Source of the DNA: Liolophura sinensis
Lineage: Eukaryota > Mollusca > Polyplacophora > Chitonida > Chitonidae
Assembly (NCBI RefSeq): GCF_032854445.1
Contig: NC_088296.1
Coordinates: forward strand, 13,740,706-13,804,705
DNA length: 64,000 bases
Direction: 5' to 3'
Position numbers and translations under genes: made by a program. Shown in pieces: positions 1 to 11,653 of the stretch. The stretch's first letter is position 1. Each line of letters starts with the position of its first letter. The notes under the pieces were generated by a model, which was given only the letters and a program-made list of their open reading frames with translations, was not told the origin of the DNA and did not search any database.

Positions 1-228
1 CTCAGCAGTATATACTTTCAACATATTTTAGTACAAGTACAGAGTATACAATCAATAACACTGTGCATGGAAAAAAGCTAACACGTTCAATACGGAAAAT
101 TTTGTTCTGTGCATTTTCTACCATCCACACCGTAGAGGGGTTTTGGCCTCACCATCCCCAGCTATTACACATTAAGGAAGCAGAATTGTAAATGTTTTCA
201 CCCAGATTTGACTGACTTATGTTATTAC

Positions 229-375
229 GTGTTGGAGCTGAAAAATGTGGGCCAAACGCACTGTGTGGTTATGGAACTAGATGTGACACCAAGACGCCTC
301 AGTGTGTATGCCTCTCTGACAACGGCGACCTAAAGGAGAGGGCGGGTAATCCTTTCTCTACATTTTACTGTTTAG
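229..375 (+). CDS. Gene A exon, EGF/EB-like domain 1 (acceptor site lost)
   Basis: The 49-codon exon keeps six cysteines in the order C-x5-C-x5-C-x6-C-x-C-x20-C and ends CLG followed by donor gtaagt. The matching exons of B and C are preceded by TTACTAG and TTATTAG; here the same place reads TTATTAC, so the invariant AG is gone. The next upstream CAG (about 205) would put the domain out of frame. Either the exon is skipped or the allele is damaged. Confidence 0.7.
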
Positions 376-3300
376 GTAAGTTGAATATTTTTCGTATCTG
401 TGAAATACAGCACTGCTTGATCATCAGATGATAGCACGATTGTATACGTTGACTTTTCTCACATCCTAGGTGGTGTACTTTATATACTTTAGAGATTGTT
501 TAAAAAGATATAGTTGCAACTGACATGACGTAGTAAGCTTGTCCAGTTATGGTGATGGAACAAATTTAGCGCTTGGTTATGGAACAAGATGTGACACCAA
601 TAGGACTCACAACGCCGCATTGAGGACGTTGTGTGATGGTAATCCTTTGTCTACGTTACACTTTTTGGGTAAGTTGAACATTTACAGTATTAATACAATA
701 GAGCACACTTCTTGATCATGAGGTTATATCACTAATAAATGCTTTTTGATTTTATACTGTGAAGGACTGGGTGAAGGCCAAGCAGATACATCTAACATCG
801 TATGGTTATCATACCCTGATAGTGTATGTGAAAATACATGCACGATAAGGTAGATTACGTGTATGTGGAAATGTGAAGTGCCTCCTCATTTCAGACTGAC
901 CAGTCATGTAGCATTTCTTCGCATTGCAGTAATTTTACAAGTCTGACGCAGAAAGGAAAAGAGAGGTCTGGCCCACTGGTCTCTTTATTTGGGGAAGGGC
1001 GGGGGGGGAGGGGGGGGGGGGGGGGTATTTTACACGGTGTGAATATACCGGGCAGATAATGTGGTCTTAAGCAAGCGTTCTAATGAGAAAAAAAACAAAA
1101 CCGGAAAAGCTTATGAAATGAACGGTATCCGTGGGGATATGGATTGTCAAATGAGTGGTCAAAATTACAGGCTTATACAGAGTGACGTTGTAGAGTAATA
1201 CATGTAGAAATTGCACAAATGACGGATCCGGTTTAACTGTCATTATCCAAAGGACCAGAAGTTATAAAAACACATTTGTTTGCATGTCTGTGGTGGTAAT
1301 CAGCATTGATTGTCTGTGTCCTAAGGAAAGGGAATCACAGAATGTGGAGATCAGCTGTGTGGATACAAAGCAGAATGTAAAACGGACAGGAGTGGGTGTA
1401 GATGCTCATCCAGAAATGTTGTAGGAACAGAACTGAAGGGCACATCTCCATCCCTGTGGTACTGCGTGGGTAAGTTAAAGTACATTAGACATGTAAAATT
1501 TCCACTGTGGCTTCAAATTAGCAAACACTTGCACAACCAAGTATGGGACAAACTACCATATGCGTGTTCCATAAAATTAGGCTCCATCACAAATTTGATG
1601 AGGTAAGCGTGCATTCAAATGTAGATTGCAAAACTTTATGGATATATGTAAATCTGAAGAACCAACCACAACGAGAGGGAATTTACTAATGTTGAGAATT
1701 TGGTTTAAATAACTGTTTCCATACATCTTCACGTATGCCTGGCAGACAAAAAGTCCGCATTTCTGAATTACTATTCGTAACATGGATTTATACAGCATTT
1801 GTTCCACTGGTTTCGTACCGAACGGAAGAATAGTTCAAGCAGTGCTTGTAGAGTACATGTAGTACTGTGTATGTCTTGTAATGTATAAATGTACGAACAC
1901 ACGCTTTAATTGGAAGATACTTAACTTATAAGATAATCATTTGATTTTACAATGAACCATGGGTAAAAAATGATGTACGAGTTCTTTACAGAATAACAAC
2001 AGGGGATTACTAATGCAGATAGCAGGACGTCATAATGCCTTTCTGCACCAAACCAGTTTTCCGAGGAAATAAGAAACTCGGATAACAACAGCACATTGGG
2101 GGACCATTCAGCAAAGAATTAAGTACCGACCAGTTGATTAATAGTATTTTTTCCTTGTAGTTTGGAAGTGCAGATTAGACACAGTTCCTTACATTGATTC
2201 TCATAGTGTCAAGTTTCTAATACACAATCACGATGCCTAATATTTCTGACTGAAGGAGTGAATCGGCAGAGAAAAAGAAACATTTTGAAACGTGTGCAAT
2301 ATTTGAATGTTTCATGGAAAGATTTAATGTAATGAAATTACAAATATTTTACACATATATGTTGTTTTAAATTCGACTTTTCCCAAAAAAATAAAATAAT
2401 TCTAATTGATATCTTAGCTTATTATTTAGCAGACAGACACAGGGTAACAGTGTTAGCCCTACATGATCCCACGACTTGACGTGTACGACCCCCCCTCCCT
2501 TGATTCTACACAGCTGCTGAAAGTAATGTTGTTGTTATGCAGTAGTATAGTATATTTTAACTGTCGTCAAGGACTAAGTACACCTGTACATGCCTGTCGT
2601 TCTTATCCTCTATTGCAGAATCCTGCAGTTCAGATAGCTCCTGTAACGACAACGCCAGATGTACGGACCCATTTAATACTGGCAGATACCGGTGTACCTG
2701 TTTACCAGGAACAACACTGTCACCCACAGGACAATGCCTAGGTGTGTACTAAAAGGTTCTATTCAATTATTAACATATGACATAATTACGAAAGTACCAA
2801 AGTCCAGTGTATTAATGTATACGCGTCACATCCGGTAGCCTTGCAGAAATGGGTGAAGAGGTTAATACAAGTGACGTGCAATTAGCGTCACTTAACATTT
2901 TAACAAATTGCTGATTCGACCATAGTGTTGTTGAGTATTTCTGTTGTAATTTAACTCGGTTCCATGGTATTTGGCAAGTTGTGATTTTAAAAGTTGAGAA
3001 GATGTTATAGTAACGTTTTCCCAGAAAATACCCATCGTTTAGTTGTCGAGATCATGCCATGAGCTCTATGTAAATAAACCTTTTGTAAAATAACTCGCTT
3101 TATGTACTGTCTACATGACAGAGCTGACATTTCTTAACATCAGTTAGCGGCTGCAATTGGAAATGGGGCGTTTTGTGAGATTCCATTTGTATCTATGTGT
3201 TTATCGCGAGAACTCCTGATGTGTATCACTATATTACATTCTACCATCAGCTTCTGACATATGACATCCTATATTCGAGCATCACCGTACATGTGTGGCA

Positions 3301-6300
3301 AAGATGAGTCCTTACATGACGAGATATCTAAATTACATGCGCCTGTTGTGGTTTCTCCAAGCCACGGCCTATTTCTTTCTTCGATTTACCTGAACGCTGT
3401 CATGGAAGTGAACTATTTATACAGATGAATTAAGAATTTATTAGGCTAGAAAATAGGCGCTGTTTAAAAGCAATTTGTTAACAATTCCAATGCTTAGCCT
3501 TGTGAAAAGGCGTTGTGTCCCGGGAACAATGTCGAGTTGTGTCAAATGGAAGTTGTAGAAGATCCACTGCGCACTTTCTCTATGACTGATCACCCAAGGA
3601 GCAGATTATTCCAAACAAGGGTAGACCTGATGGCAATATCCAGTGACTATGTCGGCTGTCGTTACAGCCAGTTATATAGCGGTTGTATTGGGTGCACCCC
3701 ACTGTAAGGGGAACCAGTTATAGTATGAAAATTTCCAAATTTATGTTTGGAAATACAGCTCATGGAGGCTGCCAAAGAAACGGAAAGTGATAACGTTATT
3801 ATTGTGGATTTCGTAAAGGTTAATTTATTATCATTTTCCAATGTCTTAATTTTAAACCGACGCCACATTGTTTGCGCAGAAATTGATCACAGCCGTTTTT
3901 AGTAAAAACGTCGGAATTCTGAAACCGGGTTGACCACGACTTACATCATCAGATTATATGTAAATGTACGGTCAAGCAATGCCCCTGGATAACTGACACT
4001 TGTTCTCCAACAAATGACGGTTTTATTTAGCAATTCCAGGTGAAATACCACAACCGCGTGGTAAAACGGTGTTTTATTTATGATATACACGTATGTTCTA
4101 GTAGGGAATAAAGATACACAGTAGCATCAATAAATTTATTATTTTTCCCTCCTTTTTCCATAAATGTTTTATTTCGCTATTCCAGGTGGAAATACCACAA
4201 CCGTGTGGACTTCAACTGCCAATGTCATCACACACATAGCAAGTCAGGCCCAAGGTAAGTCAGTAGATTTTATTTTTATTTATGATATACACGAATATCC
4301 CTGTAGGAATAAAAATAAAGAGTCACATGGAAATAAATTTATTATTTTTAATTCTGTTTTTTTCCATAATTGTTTTATTTCACAATGCAAGGATGAAGTA
4401 CCACAACCGTGTGGACTTCAACTGCCAATGTCATCACACACATAGCAAGTCAGGCCCAAGGTAAGTCAGTAGATTTTAATTTTATTTATGATAAACACAT
4501 ATATCCTTGAGGGCATTAAAAATACACAGTAGCATGGAAATAAATTTATTATTTTTCATTCCGTGTTTTTCATAAGTGTTTTATTTCGCAATCCCAGGTG
4601 GAAATACCACAACCGTGTGGACTTCAACTGCCCATGTCATCACACACACAACAAGTCAAGCCCAAGGTAAGTCAGTAGATGGCAAATCCGATATGGTGTA
4701 AATTAAATTATCCACAAGGTACAAAGTGCAGTTTAAGATTTGAAACTTATTTTGATCGAGCCCCTGCATGCTCACACTAAATAATGTCCATTAGATTATG
4801 GTCGGATTTTTTTGTATTGTTCAGCATACTAACAATCAAACATTCTTTCAACAAGAAATCAGTAACATTCATGAAGAGCTTAAAAGACGAAGCCCCAACA
4901 ACAGACTAAAAGAGCTGTTTTTTTTTATTTTATAATAAAAACAAACTAGTGCAACTTTCTCTATTAATTGATTTGATTGTTGCTTACCACTCTGTCCACG
5001 AATTATACTTATATGGTTGTAGTCAAGTTTACGGGAGGAACAAAACCAGAACTAGTGACCGGAGTAAACCACCGACATTCTCGGGGTTGTATTTATTACA
5101 GTATAACAACAGGCAGTACAGCAGCAGTAATTGATATGTATATTCTATATGTAGTACTTGATTAACAGTAATGGATCAGCTGATTAAGTGAGACAGTCTC
5201 ATTAAGACAATATTTGGTGGAGATGTCCAGAGTCGTCCCTTAACAAAATTTGGCTTCCAGCATGAGATCACGATACTCCAATTGGCCTTGTTTTGAAGTA
5301 GATCTGTTGTCCGCCCTGTTGACTAATGATAATGAACTCTCGAGTCAGTCGATGTGGCTCCTGATGTCTGCCTCAATTCTTGATCTATATAATTGATTGA
5401 ATAGCTTAATGTTGGTGTTTGTCAGACAGACCTCGTCTACTTTGTCATTAATTGCACCTGAGTAACATATCCTATATTATAGTTCGACACATATTTAGTT
5501 TTGTAGTGACATATCCTTGCAGGCATACACGAAAAAAGAAACTAAATTACAATGCGTGCTGGTGGCTCGTGGTTATAACTACCCGAGTCAGTGAGACTAA
5601 GATTTATAAGTCAGTCGACGTGATGACAATCAAGTTACGATTCTGTTATAAGGTGCCGTAGTCCTCACATAATTGTGCTTTAGCATCTGGGTGGAAAAAT
5701 TTTAATATTTACTTTGTAACTAACTCTATACAGTACATTTATAGTGCTCTGTTTAGCTCCATATTCTTATTGCCGTTATGAACTGTGACAAGATTTTGTA
5801 ATTGCGTAAGTAATCTCTATTTAACAGCTTGATTATTTTTTTTTAAATTAGCATTCTCGCTCCCATCTAAGACATAATATACAAGCTGTTGTGTATGTGG
5901 AAAACCTCAGGTAGAGCAAAATATAGCAATTTCTAAATCAAATTTGTGAATAGCTTAGCCTTAAATGTGTACATGGGGGAGTTGAGGGAATCAGCTAATT
6001 CTGGCGAGTTACTGACGAACTTTTCAGTGTTAGACATGGACATTTTTACAACACATTAGTGACAGGAAAGTGTTGTTCAACAAACAATAGACTGCACAAA
6101 CGGTCACACGAACGACCATTCTTGTCACAAAGGTCTCAAAAGCAGTGACCTTGAAAATCTGCTAAAAAGAGTATATAGGTACATGGCCGCACTGATTCGA
6201 GGGTTACTTATTTGTAGTGTATATTTATGCATGGATCATAAGATAACTCTCAGCAGTATATAATTTCACACATTTTAGTGCAAGTACAGAGTATACACAA

Positions 6301-9300
6301 AATGACGCCTTGAATCGAAACAAATGAAAACTACTTTTGGAGTTGAATAAATCTGATATCGAAGGTCACAAACTTTATATCATGTTTACCCCATGAATAC
6401 ATTGTTATAACTTGTAAATATAGACAAAACTCTGAATTATCATTCTTCGTAGAACACAAAACCATATGCAAATGCAAATTACAAAGAAACTAAATCAGAG
6501 CCTAGGCCCTTGATCAACATGCAATTTCTCAGAAAACCATCCCGTCCCTAATTCCGAGTTGTCACGATGGGAGAGTGTTGCAGGTGATGCTACGCCTGAT
6601 GGTAAATTACTGTGACTGTGTACGGCCCTTTGTCAGAAGTTCAGAATCATTTGAAAGAACCAAACCATAGTTAAAATTGGAATACCACAATATTTTACAA
6701 TAGAAGTCTAGAATCTGCAAAATACTAAATGTAGCTTTGTATCGTGTAGAATGTGAAACGAGAACTATATTTTATAATATACATCTTACCGGCCTGAAAG
6801 GAGAACGATATTTTATAATATACATCTTACCGGCCCGCAAACAAATACAGCTTTAAGTCTTGTCCTAAGAAACTCTCCAACAGTAGGCGGGATGGCCTGT
6901 CAGCAGCCTGTGGATGGTCAAGGGTTTCTCCCGGCCTCTGTCCGGTTTCCTTTCACCATAATGCCGGCCGTCGTATGAAATGTTGTTGAGTACGGCTAAA
7001 AGACCAGTCAAATAAATAAATGAATGAAAACGAAGTCGAGAGACCTGAGATCAAACACGCGGTCCTGGTCATACCAAAGACTATTAAAATGTTACCTGTT
7101 GCTACCTCGTTTGATTTATTTCAAATGGCTGTCGTCATGCAGTACAATAGATAAGGTTATTGGAAGCAATTTGCGACAAAATTTTAAAACGCAGAGATAA
7201 GATTTCTATGTCTTTACTATCGACACCACAATGCCAACTTCTCTGCACACACGACAGTTCTCCACATTACAGTTGTAAGGTTATGTTTCTTTTTCATTCC
7301 TTGGACGTGTTTAGGCCTTTTTTTATTCACAGGATAGTTCAGTGTCTATACTGAAGACAATTCATAGTCGTGTGGGGTCAGTTCTGTTGTTCAGAACAGC
7401 AGCTCTGTGCATATACGGAATTGGTGCAAAAGTAATTTCCTTCGTCTCTTTCCTGCACGTGTAGTTACCATGTCTAAAAGTACAACACCGAATAAAGAAG
7501 TAACTAGAACGCAGGGCGATCCAGGTAAGCAAGAAGGCAACAATACCAGTGTGGCTTATGTTATTCTGTCATCCATGATTGTACGTTATCACTGTTGACC
7601 AAACAGTTGGGAATTTTGTTTTTCAATCACTCAAATTTGTCTTGACCTACCTCCCTAATACCGCTGCAACTGTGGATTACAAAAAAATATATATCTATCA
7701 TATGCGAACCGTGACATTTAAAAGTAACGAAGGAAAATCATGCTATGCATTTGTTAGAAGTTCGTCCACGTATAACATTAAAGAAATTTACTAATCATTT
7801 TGAGCTAGATGAGACATTATGATAACAGAAACTCAGTGGAACTAAACATGGTTGTGGATTTGTTCTTTTAAACTAGGAAAAGTCACGCATTCCATTTAAT
7901 TCCACAGAAACTTATTTTAATATAACAGAGTGTTGAGTATGTACCCTCGTGTTAATTTATAGGTATGTTAACACCCTTCACTATATAACTTGTTTTACAG
8001 ACGGAAATTCACAAGTTTTGACTATAGTTCTGGCTGCAGGATTGGGAGGGGCGATATTACTTGCTGTTGCTGTCTTCATCATCGTTATCCGTGTTCGGTA
8101 AGTTTATCGTCCACGACCCAGAGTATTTCCTTTTGAACTGAAAATATCCGGAACCTGTGTACGGAGTAAAACATAAAATGCGGAAATCACATCAGCACGT
8201 TCACATCAAAAATATTACTGTCTTTAATATTACGGTACCACATCGCACGCTGGTCAAACAAAGTGCCAGATCTCAAGCTCTTTGTTTCATTTTACACTTA
8301 TAATATGTCTGTGAATGTGTAGAGAAAACTGAAGGAGTGGTACATGTAGTCCTTGTGTAGGTATGTGGCTTCAGTGAGACAGAAGACCATTGACACGTCC
8401 CTGCTACAAGGCAATCCAGATCTGGTATAAGAAACGAGGCTAACTGTAATGTTTAACATTGTGGTTTTACCACATCTCAGTTCACAGAAGTAAGGCTAAT
8501 AGTCAAGTTTAAAACTGAACTGTGATAATAAAAACAGTACCATTGGTGAGGCTAACAAGAGTTATGGAAATATGAGTGCAACCCAAAATCTATATCTGCG
8601 CCATCAAATTGTCACCATATAGCTTTCATGGAATTATTGATATCTCTAAAAAGTGTCTGGGGAGTTTTATCCATATTTTATCTTAAAACCTTGAAAAAAC
8701 AAAACAAAAAAGAAAGAAAATATTGTAGGAAGTGCGTGTACGAAAAACACATACTCACAGGCATATGCCGTTTCCAGCTCATCTCCAAGGTACACATATT
8801 AGGAATACACCTGTCTCCTAAAGGCTCTTCAGGAATCTTAAACTACAATTTCACAACATTGGATTATTTTACAGTTGTAGCATTTAAAAATCACATTTAC
8901 ATTTTTTAAATGGTAATGTATATCCGATATGATGACAACACAACATTTTCAGTAATTCTTGGACAGAAACGTCTAATGAATTGCAATTAACAACAGTGTA
9001 TTGTTACATATTCATGCTTAAGCCATGATGCTAGGGATATGTCAGTTCCCTCTGTTTCAAAATTTCTTGGGTGAGATAAATTGAGGAGCAGCTATTTCCA
9101 CGGTTACACACAGTTGTCGCTGCCCTGGATTTCCCCTATATGCTGTGCGTTTCAACTATATTAGTTTCATGCGCAAGCAATAAAAACTTGACATTTAATT
9201 CACGGGATGTAATCCAAAAGAACATGGACATTTTTACGTTGTTGCTCTAACACATTCTAGGAAAATCTCTAGGAAGAATCTCCTTAACAAACAGCTCACG

Positions 9301-9794
9301 TATAGACGGAAAAGCTTCACAGCCTCCTATGTTTGGGGAGAGAGGGCATAGAAAGGAAACAGTTAAATGGGCGGGAATAATCAAGAAACATAAACTGGAA
9401 CGCAATGGAATCGTAGGTAGAAAAAATATAATCACTCAATTTATTTTGTCGCAGGAAAAGCCTACTGAGAGACGGAGAAAGGGGAGAATCTCTGGACACC
9501 GTTTTGCAAGATACGCATTCGTATTACAACATGCCAATTGTTCAATACGGTCACTCTTACGAGAATGTCGTGAATTCATCTTTATCTGGAGAGAGGGGAC
9601 CGAGAAACCCAGCTGTTACAGGACGTGAGCAGCTCAGCGTTGATGTCCATGAACATGACAATCCCAACACATACGAAAACATCAATGCTCATACACAGCA
9701 ACGTAATGACAATGACACCCACGGACTGTACGAATCTGCTAATACATGGGACACGTCTCATAGCAGACTGTACACAACTCTGAGGCAAACTTAG
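229..9794 (+). CDS. Gene A: EGF/EB-like receptor, 5' end outside window, probably impaired
   Basis: Single-pass membrane receptor of the family repeated as B, C and D. Exons read by homology and splice sites: 229-375 (EGF1), 1326-1469 (EGF2), 2619-2741 (EGF3), 4186-4254 and 4598-4666 (Thr linker copies), 7465-7524 (second linker), 8001-8097 (TM), 9455-9794 (cytoplasmic, stop TAG). The signal-peptide exon should lie about 1.1-1.4 kb left of base 1, because bases 1-200 match intron 1 of B and C. Defects: EGF1 has AC where B and C have the acceptor AG, and a third linker copy has a stop. Since the exons are phase 1-1, skipping both would still leave an open frame. The ectodomain is closest to C, but the tail is closest to D, so A looks chimeric. 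Whether it is expressed is unknown. Confidence 0.72.
547..668 (+). pseudogene. Relic EGF exon (ghost exon) in gene A
   Basis: Aligns with EGF1 (LGYGTRCDT, then GNPLSTLHFLG before a donor ggtaag) but has lost most of the cysteines and has no acceptor giving the correct frame. Relics at the same place occur in B and C, so the decay predates the duplications. Confidence 0.6.
991..1026 (+). repeat. G-rich tract
   Basis: A run of guanines with few interruptions in the A intron between EGF1 and EGF2. It sits beside DNA resembling a degenerate SINE tail (TATTTTACACGGTGTGAATA). Capable of G-quadruplex formation on the + strand; a length-variable simple repeat is the plain reading. Confidence 0.7.
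1326..1469 (+). CDS. Gene A exon, EGF/EB-like domain 2
   Basis: 48-codon phase 1-1 exon after acceptor CCTAAG, ending WYCVG before gtaag. Begins GKGITECGDQLCGYKAEC and has six cysteines, with a long last loop (TSPSLWYC). Both splice sites are intact, with the same boundaries as in B (15215-15358) and C (36586-36729). Confidence 0.85.
2619..2741 (+). CDS. Gene A exon, EGF-like domain 3
   Basis: 41-codon phase 1-1 exon after TATTGCAG, ending GQCLG with donor gtgtgt, as in C. It is the most conventional EGF of the three: C-x5-C-x5-C-x8-C-x-C, then LPGTTLSPTGQC. Nearly identical to C and clearly less like B (SCRSGSICNGNTACT), which supports a recent A-C relationship for the ectodomain. Confidence 0.85.
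   Translation, partial: NPAVQIAPVTTTPDVRTHLILADTGVPVYQEQHCHPQDNA
4186..4254 (+). CDS. Gene A linker exon, copy 2 of the array
   Basis: 69-nt phase 1-1 exon after ATTCCAG, before gtaagt; translates to GGNTTTVWTSTANVITHIAS and then QAQG. Thr/Ser-rich, cysteine-free, probably an O-glycosylated stalk between the EGF domains and the membrane. It matches 18053-18121 in B and 39310-39378 in C. Confidence 0.75.
4392..4460 (+). pseudogene. Gene A linker exon, copy 3, with nonsense codon
   Basis: Same exon with acceptor GCAAG and donor gtaagt intact, but the second complete codon is TGA (4394-4396) where the sister copies have GGA. Inclusion would truncate the receptor before the membrane, so productive transcripts must skip it. 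Confidence 0.75.
4598..4666 (+). CDS. Gene A linker exon, copy 4 of the array
   Basis: 69-nt phase 1-1 exon after ATCCCAG, before gtaagt; GGNTTTVWTSTAHVITHTTS and then QAQG. Intact and in frame with copy 2, so the stalk length could vary by 23 residues through copy usage. Confidence 0.75.
5350..6298 (+). repeat. Stray copy of receptor intron 1 inside gene A
   Basis: This DNA matches the intron that follows the signal-peptide exon in B (from about 12484) and C (from about 34424). Shared words include TTGATCTAT/TTGACCTGT, AATGTTGGTGTTTGTCAGAC and, at the end, CAGCAGTATATAATTTC. No signal-peptide or EGF exon accompanies it. Inference: the scar of a deletion or unequal crossover that joined the ectodomain of one gene to the TM and tail exons of the next. 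Confidence 0.7.
6888..7028 (+). mobile_element. SINE, 3' part, mollusc CORE/MESC-like
   Basis: Contains AGCAGCCTGTGGATGGTC, TTTCCTTTCACCATAATGCC, GGCCGTCGTATGAAATG and the tail CAGTCAAATAAATAAATG. This is the central and 3' region of the tRNA-derived SINE seen complete at 15816-16059 and 47063-47265. The tRNA head is missing. Confidence 0.75.
7465..7524 (+). CDS. Gene A second linker exon
   Basis: 60-nt phase 1-1 exon between GTGTAG and gtaagc; reads (V)TMSKSTTPNKEVTRTQGDPG. It holds the position of the 75-nt second linker of C (40919-40993) and the 63-nt linker of D, but the sequence is diverged. Thr-rich stalk; acceptor pyrimidine tract moderate. Confidence 0.6.
8001..8097 (+). CDS. Gene A transmembrane exon
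   Basis: 97-nt exon, phase 1 to phase 2, from TTTTACAG to gtaagt. Short acidic lead (DGNSQ) and then one hydrophobic span, VLTIVLAAGLGGAILLAVAV, continuing FIIVIRVR. The GLGG small-residue motif and the basic stop-transfer end are shared with B, C and D. Predicted extracellular N-terminus. Confidence 0.88.
9455..9794 (+). CDS. Gene A cytoplasmic tail exon, type 1 (A/D)
   Basis: Starts after TTTTGTCGCAG, completing the Arg codon split at the TM exon (R-K-S-L-L-R-D), and runs about 113 residues to TAG. Tyrosine motifs: SYYNMP (YxxM, PI3K-type SH2 site), HSYENV and TYENI (YxN, GRB2-type), LYESAN and LYTTLR. The same order HSYENV, YE(N/D), GLYESAN, LYTTLR occurs in D. Candidate polyadenylation signals AATAAA follow at about 10279 and 10565. 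Confidence 0.88.
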
Positions 9795-11485
9795 CGTCTC
9801 ATCAACAGATAGCTACTAAATATTAGAATCGCCCGTGAGTATCATTGTACAGAGATTGTAGCATTTGCAATACAGGGTGAAGATATACCAACGCAGTTGC
9901 ACTGTTGTCTACTGAACTCACTAATACATATTGCGGTTTCTGGGATTTACCACCTGCAGGAAATACTTTCTTTTTATACCAAATCGATGCCTTTGAGTTG
10001 TATATATGTGCATATCAATTGCCTTGTGTCATTAGTTACTTCTTGTGAGCGAAGTCCCGATTCCAATCAACGTTCGACGTTATTAATACAGAAACTAGTG
10101 TGTCAAAGATAATCCATTAAACGCCTTGACTGCACGCTCCTATATTTGACAGAAGGTAGAATTCTATTTTAATAAATATGGGTGCTGGTGATCTGTTCAT
10201 AGCAGCGTCACATTCCGATCAACCCTGTGTTAGAGGTGTACATACATTGTATTAAACTGGTGAAATAATTTTGTCCTGTTGAATAAACGAACAGCTGGAA
10301 TCAAGGGGAAAAGATGGCATACATGTTTTGAGCGACAACTTTTATAACAGCGTACCATATATTATCGCATATCCCGGGGATAGGGGCCACGTTTTCTAAA
10401 AACGGGTAGCATATATGAACAGCCACAGTCAAAGCGGAAACTTAGTACATTCTTCAGCTCTCACTGTGCGCTTTACGTTATCTCTGAGAAGATTAAGTGG
10501 CCGCGTGAGCCATCTAACATTTGTCAAATACCACTTGTCTTCCACAAATATAAAGTGCATATCTGTCAATAAAATGTCTAAAACAATCTAAATGTATCTC
10601 AAAAATTCTATCTATCTGTCTGTCCGTTTGCATGGCATTCGCTTGTTAGAATCTTTCTTCATAGCTTGTCATAAAACTCACCGCCATCGTAAAAGTGATA
10701 ATTGTTTTAATATTGCGCTAAACAACAATCACATAAATAAAACAAGAAACGAAGTGAGGTATTCAGTGATGAGGTAAGAATAGGTTGGTTTCGCTCTTTT
10801 GGAAAACGATATTCATTCTGAATGTCATGTTCTTCAAGGATATATGCATAACATCTGTTAAATAGACATGTAAAACGCAGGTAATTACAGCAGGTTTTAG
10901 TGAGATCTTAGTAGGTAAGACCTCTTTGGCACTGGTTTCTCCTGATTGATTCATTTAATGTTTATATAACCCCAAAAAATGTTCACTTATACAATGTTGG
11001 TAGTATTATGGACGAAAGAACCAAGGGCTCGGGGGGAGATGTATAGTACTGGAACACCTACAATAACTTCAGCAAGGATCGTCAATTTAAGCACATTGAA
11101 GTATTGGAAGAAACCACAGCGACATCGTTAGTTTTGAGAAGTTGTCTGTTCTGACCTGTATTGCTCAATCGGACAACCGAGACCAAAGCTCCAGCGCGGA
11201 TACAAACTGCCAGAACAACACAGTGTGGGGATGTATTTAATATACCCATCACAAAATTACCGATACTACGTTGCATATCTAACAAATGTGCCGATAGGTA
11301 AATTCGATTTATGTGTTTAATGAATTGAGGTTTAATGCTGGACTAAATAATTGTTTCCCTGATACGACATTGGTCTGGATATGGTAGAACAAAGTTCGAC
11401 ATATCACTATAGAAACCACATGTCCTGCCACAGAGAAACTTTGTGATGTAATCATGTTTTCTCGAGTTTTTGTTCTACAGTGTAT
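9795..11485. other. Spacer after gene A; no gene seen
   Basis: Presumed 3' untranslated and intergenic DNA. Contains a short CTAT/CTGT microsatellite near 10605 and a degenerate SINE tail near 10717-10745 (GCTAAACAACAATCACATAA). The open frames here are short and have no family likeness. Confidence 0.6.
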
Positions 11486-11653
11486 CGTCATAATGCGGGG
11501 CCAAATGTAAGTCATAATGTTGCGCCAACCGTAAGTCATAATACGGCGCCAAATGTAAGTCATAATGCGGCGCCAAATGTAAGTCATAATGCTGCGCCAA
11601 CTGTAAGTCATAATACGGCGCCAAATGTAAGTCATAATGCGGCGCAAAATGTA
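11486..11653 (+). repeat. 24-bp tandem repeat, seven copies
   Basis: Unit GTCATAATGCGGCGCCAAAT plus GTAA. As 24 is divisible by three, several frames stay open on both strands, e.g. VSHNAAPN repeated on +. It is directly preceded by an acceptor-like TTTTTGTTCTACAG. The paralogous place before gene C (about 33335) has no array and reads TTCTACTG, so the AG is absent there. A coding role is possible but unsupported. Confidence 0.85.

Larger units (their letters stand above)
4025..4680 (+). repeat. Tandem array of linker exon plus intron flank, about 205-bp units
   Basis: Four successive copies of a unit holding the 69-nt linker exon and its flanking intron (GTAAGTCAGTAGATTTT, ATACACAGTAGCAT, TAAATTTATTATTTTT). 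The exon positions are about 4040 (collapsed by deletion), 4186-4254 (intact), 4392-4460 (TGA) and 4598-4666 (intact). B and C have one copy each, so the expansion is specific to A. Confidence 0.85.

Noticed and set aside
3513-3707. Cysteine-containing frame in the A intron, considered as another EGF exon
   Set aside because: The C and B counterparts have stops or shifts, and no acceptor/donor pair frames it.
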